Shown: piece after piece, positions 1 to 8,314 of the stretch
Numbering within the stretch: the stretch's first letter is position 1
Layout of the letters: each line of letters begins with the position of its first letter
Origin: an uncultured Bacteroidota bacterium
Lineage (GTDB): Bacteria > Bacteroidota > Bacteroidia > Bacteroidales > GWA2-32-17
Assembly (NCBI GenBank): GCA_903872185.1
Contig: CAIQJL010000009.1
Location: 1-36,653 of the forward strand
Length of the DNA stretch: 36,653 nt
Direction: 5' to 3'
Notes under the pieces: generated by a model
Told to the model about the DNA's origin: nothing
What the model saw: only the letters and a program-made list of their open reading frames with translations
The model's database searches: none
Translations under genes and position numbers: made by a program

Positions 1-2698
1 ACCATATTCCTACCACTGGACTTCAGGTCAGACAACAGCTGCTGCAACAAATCTTACAACTGGTTGGCAGTATGTTACTGTAACCGATTATTGTAAATCA
101 AAAAAAGATTCTGTTTTAATAGGCAGTATGCCAATATTACAAACAAGTATTACCTCTTCAACGCCCGCTAATTGTATTGCAACTGCAAATGGTAGCGCAA
201 CAGTTACTGCAACAAATGGAGGTTCTCCATATACATATTTATGGACATCGGGTGAAGCCACAGCAACAGCCACAGCACTTGGTGCAGGCTGGAATTATGT
301 TACTGTAAGTGATGTTTGCTCAACAATAAAAAAAGATTCAGTAAATATTTCGGTACAATCAGCTTTAGTTGCAACTGTATCATTAACAGCACAAGCAAGC
401 TGTCCAACTTCAACAAATGGATCAGCTTCTGTTGCGATAACCTCAGGTGTTGCGCCTTTTAGTTATTTGTGGTCAACAACTGCAACAACACCTGCAATAA
501 GTAATTTGCCTGTAGGCTGGGTTTATGTAACAATTACTGATGGTTGTGGTCCAAAGAAAGATTCTGTTCAGGTAACAAATATGCCATTGGCTCAGATATC
601 GCTAAGTACAGAAAATATTTTACTTACTTGTGCAAGTGATTTTGGTACAGTAACTGTGTTAACTCAAAACGGTGTTGCACCATATAGTTATACCTGGAAT
701 GATTTAGGGGTTGTTGTAAGTCCAACACGAAATAATTTATCACCAGGGTGGTATTTTGTTACGGTTACTGATGTTTGTAACGTACCTTTTATTGATAGTG
801 TAAGAGTAAATAACTTACCAGAAGTTACAACTTCAATAACAGGTTCTGGTATTGCATCATGTTCAATAGGTGGTGATGGAATAGCAACAGTACAGGCAAT
901 TTCAGGTGTGCCACCATATAGTTATTTATGGTCAACCGGAAGTACAACAGCTACCGTTAACAATTTACTTACAGGATGGCAATATGTATCGGTAAGTGAT
1001 TTTTGTGTTACTCATGTAGATTCTGTTTTAATTGGCAGTATGCCACCTTTAGTAATTGACATTACCGATTCAACAACTGTAAGTTGTTTAGGCGGAACCA
1101 ATGGTACTGCAACAGTAACTGCAACAGAAGGTGGAGCACCATATTCATATTTATGGACATCAGGTGAAATTACCGCAACAGCAATTAATTTACAAGCTGG
1201 TTTGAACTTTGTTACAGTTACCGATGCCTGCGGAACCAAAAAAGATTCTGTAATAATAACTGTAAGTGCTCCAATGTCGATAGCTATTACTGGATCTTCA
1301 CCAACTTCATGCGCCGGTGGTAATAATGGAGGCGGGCAGGTTACAGCAACTAACGGATCGATACCCGTTACATATTTATGGTCAACAAATAATTTATTTT
1401 CCGATACTTTAAATGAAAATGCATTTGCAGGCAATTTAAATAATGCATGGAATTATATTAGAGTTACAGATTTCTGTACATCAATAATTGATTCGGTGCA
1501 AATTGGATTTTTACCTGTGTTAAGTGCAAGCATTACATTTAGCGTACCTGCTTCATGTGTTACAGTTGCTGATGGTAAAGCCAGTGTTACTGCAATAAAT
1601 GGTGCAGCACCTTATACTTATTTATGGAGTGATGTTGCAGCAACTACAGGTTTTGTTGCTTTAGATTTATTACCTGGCTGGAATTACGTAACTGTAACCG
1701 ATCAATGCGGAACAGCAGTTGATTCGGTAAATATGTCGAATTTACCAGCACTTTCAATAAGCACTACTTCAATAAGTTTAGTTTCATGTGCTGGTGGTAG
1801 TAATGGTTCTGCTGTTGTTACAACAACAAATGGGGTAGCTCCATTTACTTATCTCTGGAGTACTACAGAGGCTAATGATACAGCAATAACACTTATTACC
1901 GGTTGGAATTATGTTACCGTTACAGATATTTGTGGTTCTTTAAAAGATTCAATAAATGTAATGGTTGTACCAGTTGTTACTGCAATTTATGATAGATTAA
2001 ATGATATTTATTGTTTTGGTGATTCTACTGCAAGAATTGTAGTAGAACCAGTAAATGGTCTTGCTCCATATACCTATATTTGGGGCGATACTACTTTAAC
2101 CACTAATGATAGAACTGGATTAACTGCAGGTAAATATTTATTTACAGTAACCGATGGTTGTAATTCAACTTATGTTGATTCGATAGTTGTTGATCAGCCA
2201 GGAGCGTTGTCGCTTTCAATGATAACAACAAATGTTTCATTTACCGGATTATCTGATGGTGCAATAGATTTAATTATGTCTGGAGGTAACCAACCTTATT
2301 CTTATAACTGGTCTAATTCTGTTGTTTTCGAAGATCAGGCAGCTATTCCTGAAGGTGTTTATTACATTACTGTAACAGATAACAATGGTTGCTTAATTGT
2401 TGATAGTACAACAATAGTTACCGATTCATGGCATATCGAAATATATAAGTCCTTTACTCCAAATGGTGATGGTAAAAATGACGTATGGAATATTAAATAT
2501 ATTTCTGCCTACCCAAATTGTAGTGTAACTATTTTTAACGAATGGGGAATGCAGGTATTTGAATCTACCGGTTATGAGACTGCTTGGGATGGTACAAACA
2601 AAAGTGGAAATAAACTTCCTGCAGCAACATACTATTATATTATCGACTTAAAAGATGGGTCGAAGGTTTATACCGGTTACGTAACATTAGTTAAATAA
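1..2698 (+). CDS. SprB-like repeat adhesin, 5'-truncated, T9SS type B C-terminal domain
   Basis: The reading frame is open from base 2, so the true start lies outside the window. The visible ~899 residues hold one partial and ten complete SprB-type repeats of about 75 residues. Each follows the pattern Cys, NGxA, APYSYLW, then GWxYVTVTD and a DSV ending. Most repeats have TDxC with KDSV where the common SprB form has TDxNGC with an ITQP linker; only the last complete repeat (TDNNGC) looks canonical. The C-terminus (about 2430-2695) is a gliding-motility-associated CHU_C domain: SFTPNGDGKND, VTIFNEWGMQVFES, WDGT, then a basic end. This is the known T9SS type B sorting signal. The product is expected to be secreted through T9SS and held at the surface. 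The PorP/SprF gene starts 13 bp downstream, as in sprB-sprF pairs. Ligand and role in gliding or adhesion are unknown. Confidence 0.9.
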   Translation, partial: PYSYHWTSGQTTAAATNLTTGWQYVTVTDYCKSKKDSVLIGSMPILQTSITSSTPANCIATANGSATVTATNGGSPYTYLWTSGEATATATALGAGWNYVTVSDVCSTIKKDSVNISVQSALVATVSLTAQASCPTSTNGSASVAITSGVAPFSYLWSTTATTPAISNLPVGWVYVTITDGCGPKKDSVQVTNMPLAQISLSTENILLTCASDFGTVTVLTQNGVAPYSYTWNDLGVVVSPTRNNLSPGWYFVTVTDVCNVPFIDSVRVNNLPEVTTSITGSGIASCSIGGDGIATVQAISGVPPYSYLWSTGSTTATVNNLLTGWQYVSVSDFCVTHVDSVLIGSMPPLVIDITDSTTVSCLGGTNGTATVTATEGGAPYSYLWTSGEITATAINLQAGLNFVTVTDACGTKKDSVIITVSAPMSIAITGSSPTSCAGGNNGGGQVTATNGSIPVTYLWSTNNLFSDTLNENAFAGNLNNAWNYIRVTDFCTSIIDSVQIGFLPVLSASITFSVPASCVTVADGKASVTAINGAAPYTYLWSDVAATTGFVALDLLPGWNYVTVTDQCGTAVDSVNMSNLPALSISTTSISLVSCAGGSNGSAVVTTTNGVAPFTYLWSTTEANDTAITLITGWNYVTVTDICGSLKDSINVMVVPVVTAIYDRLNDIYCFGDSTARIVVEPVNGLAPYTYIWGDTTLTTNDRTGLTAGKYLFTVTDGCNSTYVDSIVVDQPGALSLSMITTNVSFTGLSDGAIDLIMSGGNQPYSYNWSNSVVFEDQAAIPEGVYYITVTDNNGCLIVDSTTIVTDSWHIEIYKSFTPNGDGKNDVWNIKYISAYPNCSVTIFNEWGMQVFESTGYETAWDGTNKSGNKLPAATYYYIIDLKDGSKVYTGYVTLVK

Positions 2699-2711
2699 TT
2701 AGAAAAAGATC

Positions 2712-3614
2712 ATGATTATGCAAAAGATATTTTTCACAATAGCAGTAATGGTTTTATTTCAGAGTGCATTTGCTCAGCAATTAACTTCTGTTAGCCAGTA
2801 CATGGAAAACAAATACGTATTTAATCCTGCAGCTGTAGGTACGTTGCCATATAGTCCTCTTGCTTTATCTTATAAAAGAATGTGGACCGGCGTAGATGAT
2901 GCTCCAACAAATCAGATGATAAGTTCGCATTTTCAGGCAGCAGATAACATGGGCATTGGTGGTAAAATTTTTAATTATTCAGCAGGTGCTATGTCGAAAA
3001 TGGGAATTGAAGGCACATATGCATATCAATTACCAATAGGAACAAGCGGTGCAAAATTATCGTTAGGTTTATCGGCTCAGCTGTATCAGTTTTATTTAAA
3101 TAAAAATAAATTAACATTAGAGCAACAAGATGATGACATAATGATGTTTGGTTCAGAAAAACTTATTTCACCTGATGCTGCTTTTGGTGCATATTATTAT
3201 ACCGATAAATATTTTGCAGGATTATCTGCTTATCAACTGTTCAATCGCAAGGTTGATTTGATGACAGACAACATTATAGAAAACAGACAGGTTAGACATT
3301 ACTTTTTAAGTGCAGGATATAATTTTGATATTAATTCTAACTTCTCTATTGAGCCATCATTTTTAGCTAAAGTAATTGAAGCTGGTATTGCTCAGATTGA
3401 TATTAATGCAAAAGTAATGTATAAACAAACTGTTTGGTTAGGCTTATCGTATAGAACAAAAGATGCAATTGTTGTAAACCTTGGTTTACGTAAAGATCGT
3501 TTTATCTTTGGTTATTCATTTGACTATTCAATTACTGATATAAAGAAATATAATGTAGGTTCGCACGAGTTATTCTTTATTGTTAAGTTTAACAGATCGA
3601 AACCAAAATTGTAG
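2712..3614 (+). CDS. PorP/SprF family T9SS-associated outer-membrane protein
   Basis: A 300-residue protein with an N-terminal signal peptide (hydrophobic run then AFAQQ). It has the family start QLTSVSQYMENKYVFNPAAVG, and the family's alternating beta-strand pattern follows to a C-terminal strand ending near FFIVKFNR. PorP/SprF proteins are predicted beta-barrels; SprF is needed for secretion or surface attachment of SprB in Flavobacterium johnsoniae. The gene lies 13 bp after the SprB-like gene, so co-transcription and a dedicated cargo partnership are likely (inference). A second ATG two codons downstream, at 2718, is an equally good start. The second paralogue in the window, at 12431-13438, is clearly diverged. 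Confidence 0.9.
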   Translation: MIMQKIFFTIAVMVLFQSAFAQQLTSVSQYMENKYVFNPAAVGTLPYSPLALSYKRMWTGVDDAPTNQMISSHFQAADNMGIGGKIFNYSAGAMSKMGIEGTYAYQLPIGTSGAKLSLGLSAQLYQFYLNKNKLTLEQQDDDIMMFGSEKLISPDAAFGAYYYTDKYFAGLSAYQLFNRKVDLMTDNIIENRQVRHYFLSAGYNFDINSNFSIEPSFLAKVIEAGIAQIDINAKVMYKQTVWLGLSYRTKDAIVVNLGLRKDRFIFGYSFDYSITDIKKYNVGSHELFFIVKFNRSKPKL

Positions 3615-3624
3615 AAGAAATAGC

Positions 3625-3662
3625 ACGCAGATAACGCAGATTTGGCGGATTAACGCGGATTT
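3625..3662. repeat. Four imperfect tandem 9-10-mers (ACGCAGATA type)
   Basis: Four consecutive units read acgcagata, acgcagattt, ggcggatta and acgcggattt, immediately after the PorP gene. They are non-coding in any convincing frame. Short G/C-containing units of this kind stand out in AT-rich intergenic DNA. I believe similar strings recur between genes in some Bacteroidota, but I cannot test that here. Confidence 0.6.
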
Positions 3663-3674
3663 AATATTAACGTC

Positions 3675-3696
3675 ATGGCGGGCTTCGACCCGCCAT
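3675..3696. repeat. GC-rich perfect hairpin (REP-like)
   Basis: An 8-bp perfect inverted repeat, atggcggg/cccgccat, encloses a six-base loop (cttcga). A ctccttttt tract follows on the + strand. It lies between the convergent PorP (+) and VOC (-) genes, so it could end transcription from the + side. Its G/C content is far above its surroundings, which also fits a dispersed REP-type palindrome. Confidence 0.6.
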
Positions 3697-3767
3697 CTCC
3701 TTTTTAGGTATAGTAGTTTCTGTCACACTTTGTTGGCACAAGTTTTAAGCAAGAGTCAAACAATCAT

Positions 3768-4187
3768 TTATTGCTCAATTAACTCTACAAGATGAGCATC
3801 TGGAGTATATAAAAAGATACATTTTTTTCCCTGAAAGGCTTCAGAATTAAAATATTCCAGAGCTTTATAATTTAATAGCTCTAATTTATTTACAGTAGCA
3901 ATTATATCGGTTACTTTGTAAGCAATATGATAGTAACTTATTCGTTTTTTTAAGAGTTTAAAAACAACCGATTCTTCGCCCATAGGTTCAACTAATTCTA
4001 TAAAAGTGCCATCAGAAACTTTAACAAAACACACTTTTACTTTTTGAGAATCTACTAAATAAACTTTTGAAATATTTTCTTTACTAAATAATTCAGAATA
4101 ATGAATTATAGAGCTTTCAATACTGTCAACCAACAAACCAACATGATGAAATGTTAGTTTAGTTAATTCTAGATTCTCACCTAACAT
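3768..4187 (-). CDS. VOC/glyoxalase-fold protein, methylmalonyl-CoA epimerase-like
   Basis: A 139-residue protein with two beta-alpha-beta-beta-beta modules of the vicinal oxygen chelate fold. Likely metal ligands sit at the expected places: H14/H15 in TFHHVGLLV, E64 in FIELVEP, H87 in YYHIAYKV, and E135 in HLVELIEQ. This layout resembles methylmalonyl-CoA epimerase and other small VOC enzymes that epimerise or isomerise an acyl thioester. It is the last gene of the FkbH-methyltransferase-ACP operon, 11 bp after the ACP gene. The substrate may therefore be an ACP-bound hydroxyacyl group rather than a CoA ester (inference). The true reaction is unknown; the family call is firm. Confidence 0.8.
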   Translation of the reverse strand: MLGENLELTKLTFHHVGLLVDSIESSIIHYSELFSKENISKVYLVDSQKVKVCFVKVSDGTFIELVEPMGEESVVFKLLKKRISYYHIAYKVTDIIATVNKLELLNYKALEYFNSEAFQGKKCIFLYTPDAHLVELIEQ

Positions 4188-4198
4188 AAATAATTTTG

Positions 4199-4441
4199 CT
4201 ATTTGTTTTTTGCAATAATTGTGTTTACCATTTCACCAACATTTTTCCAACCCTGAATTTCAGCAGTTGTAAAACGAATTTTGAATTTCTTTTCCATTGC
4301 AACAACAATTTGAATGTGTGTTAAAGAATCCCATTCATCAATATCATTAGCCGTTGTTTCGGTTGTAATAACTAAATTGTCAATGTCTAGAATATCAATA
4401 AAAATATCGTTAATTTGTTTTAAAACTTCAGTTTGCTCCAT
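4199..4441 (-). CDS. Acyl carrier protein (operon-specific)
   Basis: An 80-residue carrier protein with the phosphopantetheine site DEWDSL (serine 39) followed by the helix THIQIVVAMEKKFKIRF, typical of ACPs. Length is normal for the family. It is embedded between a methyltransferase and a VOC gene, downstream of an FkbH-like enzyme, and not with fatty-acid synthesis genes. That makes it a specialised carrier. In characterised FkbH systems the enzyme takes a glyceryl unit from 1,3-bisphosphoglycerate and loads it on a discrete ACP, so glyceryl-ACP formation is a reasonable prediction here. Spacings are 15 bp to the methyltransferase gene and 11 bp to the VOC gene. Confidence 0.9.
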   Translation of the reverse strand: MEQTEVLKQINDIFIDILDIDNLVITTETTANDIDEWDSLTHIQIVVAMEKKFKIRFTTAEIQGWKNVGEMVNTIIAKNK

Positions 4442-4456
4442 TATTATATTTGTTTT

Positions 4457-5365
4457 TTAATTTTTACTTTTCTTTAAAAAAGCACCATACATTATTGAAA
4501 TTTTATGTTTCTCTGCTTTTTCGGGTGATACATCTTCTGATAAAAAATATTTTTCTGAAGAAATTTCGAATCCTGATTGTGTAATAAGTTCCTGAATTTC
4601 TTTTACATTTCTAAAGAGAAAAATATGGTCGATTGCAGGCGCATTAGTGGGCGTTGTTATAAATACAGTTCCATCAACAGTTAATAAGCTATTTAATTTT
4701 AATAATAATTTTAATGGGTCCTCAACATGTTCTAGTACTTCGCCCATTGAAATAAAATCATAACAATTTTCTTTCTTAAAATCGAAAATATTTGACAAAT
4801 TAAAATTTATCCGGCTGTCTTCTATAAAGTTTTTTGCTAAATCAATAGAAGTCTGACTAATATCAACAACAGAAAAAACAGTGTTTTTATCAAGAATTTC
4901 TAAAGCTTTTGAAAGATATAAACCATGACCAGCACCAATTTCCAGGTAATTAGTCACTTTATCAGAATATTTAGGCAAAGTGTTAATATAGTAATCATAA
5001 ATCTGATAATGGTGTTTCCATAAAAATTGCGATAACAACAAGCCATGCATGTAATACTCCATTGTTTCAGGATTTGCATAAACTCTTTTGTTAACCTCGT
5101 CAAAAGTACTGCTTGTGTATTTATCTGTATAAATAAATTCAATAGTTTCTGTTGTTACATCTGCAATCATTTTCAAGTAACAATCAATGGCGTAATCAAT
5201 AGTTTTGTTATTCGTTTTTAAATACTTATTATACTTAAGCATAAAATTATTAGCTCTTTCGTAGTATAAGTCGTCGAACTCGGCAATGTTTTTTTTAAGT
5301 TTTTTTGCATGAAGAGGACTTAAAACTTCTATTTTATTATAAATATCGTTTATGAAATTACTCAT
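4457..5365 (-). CDS. Class I SAM-dependent methyltransferase
   Basis: A 302-residue protein. The SAM-binding motif I is NYLEIGAGHG (residues 139-148), with the acidic strand-2 residue in VVDIS (167-170). Motif EVLEHVEDP (209-217) is typical of methyltransferases of the Ubi/Coq type. About 135 residues precede the catalytic fold; they are mostly helical, and I do not recognise them. The start codon overlaps the stop of the FkbH-like gene by 4 bp (ATGA), which implies translational coupling. By context it may O- or C-methylate the acyl unit carried by the ACP. Methoxymalonyl-ACP pathways also combine an FkbH enzyme, an ACP and a methyltransferase, but the two dehydrogenases of that pathway are absent here. 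Substrate not determined. Confidence 0.85.
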   Translation of the reverse strand: MSNFINDIYNKIEVLSPLHAKKLKKNIAEFDDLYYERANNFMLKYNKYLKTNNKTIDYAIDCYLKMIADVTTETIEFIYTDKYTSSTFDEVNKRVYANPETMEYYMHGLLLSQFLWKHHYQIYDYYINTLPKYSDKVTNYLEIGAGHGLYLSKALEILDKNTVFSVVDISQTSIDLAKNFIEDSRINFNLSNIFDFKKENCYDFISMGEVLEHVEDPLKLLLKLNSLLTVDGTVFITTPTNAPAIDHIFLFRNVKEIQELITQSGFEISSEKYFLSEDVSPEKAEKHKISIMYGAFLKKSKN

Positions 5366-7086
5366 TTTTTTATTTTGATAAAGTTCGTTTTTTCTTTAAC
5401 ATCATTTGTGTCTAAAATCCAGTAATTTTTTTTTGCTGAAAACCCTAAATTTAAATAATGATCTTGAACAATTACATTTTTAACTGTTGGAATATATTCT
5501 CCAATAATAGTTTTAAAACCATTCTCCCTTGCGGTTTTAACAATTTGATTTAAAACAAAATTTTCCATTCCTCTTTTTAACACTCTGCAACTCATAAACC
5601 AGGTATCAATAAAAACGCTATTTTCATTTTCCTTTTTTAAAATAACAGAGCAAATTAAACCATTATCGCCAAATTTATCTTCCAGAGTAAAGGCAAAGGT
5701 AAAATATTTATCAGAAATTGAAATAGATTCAATATCAGATTCGGTGTAGCGTACAGTTCTTAAATTAAATTGATTAGAACGTTGCGAAAGCTGAGCTATT
5801 CTTGGGATATTAAATTTATTAAAGGGTTCAACTACCGAAAACATATTTAAACTTTTTAAAAAGTCATCCTCATTTGTAAACGCTTTTTGTAAAACTACGC
5901 GTTTAGCTTCCACCTGGTATAGTTTTGTTCTTTCTGCATCTTCATTTGAGAAAGAAACTGTTTCGAATAAATTTTGTGTATATAAAAATTCCAAATATTC
6001 AGCAGGATCCTCGGGTAACTCGGGAACAGTGATATCTAAAATATTTTCTTTTACTATATTTCTTTCAAATGGGTTATCGTCCAAAAATACCATTGAATCG
6101 AAACCAATATTTAAAATACTTTGTATTTGCCTTATGTTATCAGCTTTGTTTTCCCAATTTGCCATAAATACAGCAATATCATCAAGCCTCAGTACCATAT
6201 CAGGGTGCTTTTCAAACGGCTCTTTTGCAATCGATTCGGTATTTTTACTGCAAACACAAAGTATTATTCCACGGTTTTTAAGTTTCTTAATCCAATATTG
6301 AAATTCGGTAAATGCTTTTCCTATTCCAAGACTTCCTAATTGAATATTTTCTATACCATCGTCGCCAATTACTCCACCCCAAAGAGTATTATCTAAATCA
6401 AGAATTAAACATTTTTTAAATTTACCGTAAATAGATGCAATTAAATCAACAGTTATAGCAGAAATATTAGGTAGCACATCAATACTTAAAACCATTTCGG
6501 TTGAAACATAAACAGAACTCATAAAGAAATTGCTCTTTCCTACCTGGTTTTGAATTGACGAGATATCGCATAAGTAAAAATTTGAATTATTTGATGCAAA
6601 TAACATTAAATCGTAATTTAATTTACGAAGCTGAAAAAGAAATGACGACTCGGTTTTATTAGCATAATTACCGAACACAGCATCGTTTATTTCAGAATAG
6701 TTATAGTAAATTATTTTTGCGTTTAAATTAGTGCTAATTGTTACATTAATATTTTCAATTAGTTCGAGCTGATTCTTTGCAAGATTTTTATATTCGGAAG
6801 GGCTTAATTTGTTATACTTTAAAAGTAATTTATGTGAAGATTGAAAAATAATAACTACTTCCGGTTTATATTCATAAAGCTCCGAGGTTTGGTCGAAAAC
6901 CTGACGTTCTATTTGGTTAAAATCTGCTTCCAAAATTTGAAAATCAAAACCATAATTATAACCGGTTCCACGAATTGCTTCAGAAAGAAACTGAGTGGAA
7001 GTATCTCCTAACAAAGCAACTTTAATGGATTTAAGATTCGAAAAATCTTTTTTTAAGTTCTTTTTTAATTGTGAGAAGGATATCAT
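5362..7086 (-). CDS. FkbH-like HAD-IIIC enzyme (putative glyceryl-ACP synthase)
   Basis: A 574-residue protein with full FkbH architecture. An N-terminal SGNH-like region (about 20-215) leads into a HAD domain with the nucleophile motif DLDNT (D230, D232). The HAD domain also has CSKN (279-282), K314 and the acidic motif FLDDNPFER (about 334-342). A GNAT-like C-terminal region (about 420-560) contains SQRSNQFNLRT and DTWFMSCRVLKRG. Characterised members bind 1,3-bisphosphoglycerate, remove the phosphate and transfer the glyceryl group to an ACP thiol. All HAD catalytic residues are present, so activity is expected. It is first in the operon, followed by the methyltransferase (4-bp overlap), ACP and VOC genes. 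The exact acyl product is inferred from the family. Confidence 0.88.
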   Translation of the reverse strand: MISFSQLKKNLKKDFSNLKSIKVALLGDTSTQFLSEAIRGTGYNYGFDFQILEADFNQIERQVFDQTSELYEYKPEVVIIFQSSHKLLLKYNKLSPSEYKNLAKNQLELIENINVTISTNLNAKIIYYNYSEINDAVFGNYANKTESSFLFQLRKLNYDLMLFASNNSNFYLCDISSIQNQVGKSNFFMSSVYVSTEMVLSIDVLPNISAITVDLIASIYGKFKKCLILDLDNTLWGGVIGDDGIENIQLGSLGIGKAFTEFQYWIKKLKNRGIILCVCSKNTESIAKEPFEKHPDMVLRLDDIAVFMANWENKADNIRQIQSILNIGFDSMVFLDDNPFERNIVKENILDITVPELPEDPAEYLEFLYTQNLFETVSFSNEDAERTKLYQVEAKRVVLQKAFTNEDDFLKSLNMFSVVEPFNKFNIPRIAQLSQRSNQFNLRTVRYTESDIESISISDKYFTFAFTLEDKFGDNGLICSVILKKENENSVFIDTWFMSCRVLKRGMENFVLNQIVKTARENGFKTIIGEYIPTVKNVIVQDHYLNLGFSAKKNYWILDTNDVKEKTNFIKIKK

Positions 7087-7197
7087 TTTATAAATTCTCT
7101 AAAACTCTTTTTTCCAATTAGATTTAAGAAACTTTTTTGAATTAATTAAAATTTTCAATTTTCTTAATTTTATCACAGAATTATAATTAATAAAACA

Positions 7198-7292
7198 CCC
7201 AAAACCCTGTCATCTTGAGGCACTCGAAAGATATGCCCGCGCTCTTGCACATTCTTCGAGAACCTCAGAATGACCCTGTTAAGTATTTTGGG
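7198..7292. repeat. Long imperfect palindromic intergenic element
   Basis: Outer arms cccaaaa (7198-7204) and ttttggg (7286-7292) enclose a second imperfect inverted repeat at 7209-7274. In that repeat gtcatcttgaggcactcgaa pairs with ttctcgaag, cctcag and atgac on the far side. The centre is GC-rich (gcccgcgctcttgcac). It lies between the MBOAT/SGNH pair and the FkbH operon, all on the minus strand. It looks like a dispersed REP/MITE-like palindrome, and it may also attenuate read-through between the two groups. Confidence 0.6.
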
Positions 7293-7345
7293 ATGATATT
7301 TAATCTCATTATATTTTGTATATTAATAAAAATTCAAAACAGTTT

Positions 7346-8314
7346 CTAAAGTTCAACAATTTTTTTCAATGAATCATTAAGCATTAAACTAAATTTATCA
7401 GCACCTTTTGGATTAAAATGTGTATAATCTACATAATCATCTAAAGTAAACTTAGTATATTTTCCAAAATTCACATAAAACACTGATTTATTATCAGCTT
7501 TCGATTTAAAAAGATTGTCGAAATACCTTACGGTAGAATCATTAAAACTATTAATCTCTAAATCCCGCATTGGCATATTTACCAAAATCAGTTTTATTTT
7601 ATTCTCTTTAGCAAAAGATAGAATATTTTCAAAGTACTTCATTTGAACAGGTAATATATTTGAATCGTATGATTTTTTATCGTTTGGACTTGCTTTTGTG
7701 ATAGGCTTAACAATATACTGACCATTTTCTTTAAGATATGATTTTTCTGAATCTGGAGTTTTGATAATTAACGATTTTATACCAAGAATAAAATATGGAA
7801 AAGTATTAGTAATGTTAAGTGTAACGTATTCACTTAGTTTATTTTCAGTAGGTTTAAAAGAATACCAAGGAAGAGAATCTTTTTTAATTTCAAAATCTTT
7901 TTGGTATTCTTTATCAAAAAACTTATTAAAAGCATAGTTTCTGGAGTCTGTTAAAAAAGAAAACTGAAGATAACTAACTCCGACTATTGCATATTTACAT
8001 TTTAGTGCATTATGTTCTTTCAGGTATTTTAATTTGTAATACATTTGATTAAAAGCATCGTTATCATGAGAAAAGTTGAAAGAAGAAATTGCTTTAATAT
8101 TTTCGGGATTTACACCTCTGTAAAACTTTGAGCTTCCTAGTATTAATAAATCATATTTTAGCTTTGTTGCATTAGTAAAGCTTTGGGCTATCTGTTGTTC
8201 GGTTGAAATGCCCATTATCCTTGTAACAATGTCCGTAATATTTAAAATATATAGCAATACTATTCCTGAAATAAGGATGCCAAATAGTAATATTTTAAAG
8301 AATAGTTTCTTCAT
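7346..8314 (-). CDS. Membrane-anchored SGNH-like protein, MBOAT partner
   Basis: A 322-residue protein with one N-terminal membrane segment (about 5-27) and an extracytoplasmic domain. LLILGSSKFYRG (block I, GSS at 60-62) and DYTHFNPKG (D296, H299) are the catalytic blocks of the SGNH hydrolase/acyltransferase fold. The start abuts the MBOAT stop with no gap, so the two are co-translated. AlgI-AlgJ/X and DltB-DltD pairs have the same logic. The MBOAT protein passes an acyl group across the membrane and the SGNH partner places it on a cell-surface polymer. The acceptor here is unknown. Overall similarity to AlgJ or DltD is not evident, so only the general role is proposed. Confidence 0.8.
   Translation of the reverse strand: MKKLFFKILLFGILISGIVLLYILNITDIVTRIMGISTEQQIAQSFTNATKLKYDLLILGSSKFYRGVNPENIKAISSFNFSHDNDAFNQMYYKLKYLKEHNALKCKYAIVGVSYLQFSFLTDSRNYAFNKFFDKEYQKDFEIKKDSLPWYSFKPTENKLSEYVTLNITNTFPYFILGIKSLIIKTPDSEKSYLKENGQYIVKPITKASPNDKKSYDSNILPVQMKYFENILSFAKENKIKLILVNMPMRDLEINSFNDSTVRYFDNLFKSKADNKSVFYVNFGKYTKFTLDDYVDYTHFNPKGADKFSLMLNDSLKKIVEL

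Noticed and set aside
1012-1434. Minus-strand ORF of 140 codons inside the first SprB-like gene
   Set aside because: It is an antisense shadow of the repetitive coding sequence; composition and lack of family features fit a frame artefact.
3580-3795. Plus-strand 71-codon ORF across the PorP 3' end and the intergenic repeats
   Set aside because: It runs through the PorP end, tandem repeats and hairpin, with no domain or plausible start context.
5362-7086. Polyketide methoxymalonyl-ACP cluster
   Set aside because: FkbH, ACP and a methyltransferase are present, but the two dehydrogenases of that pathway and any polyketide synthase are absent.
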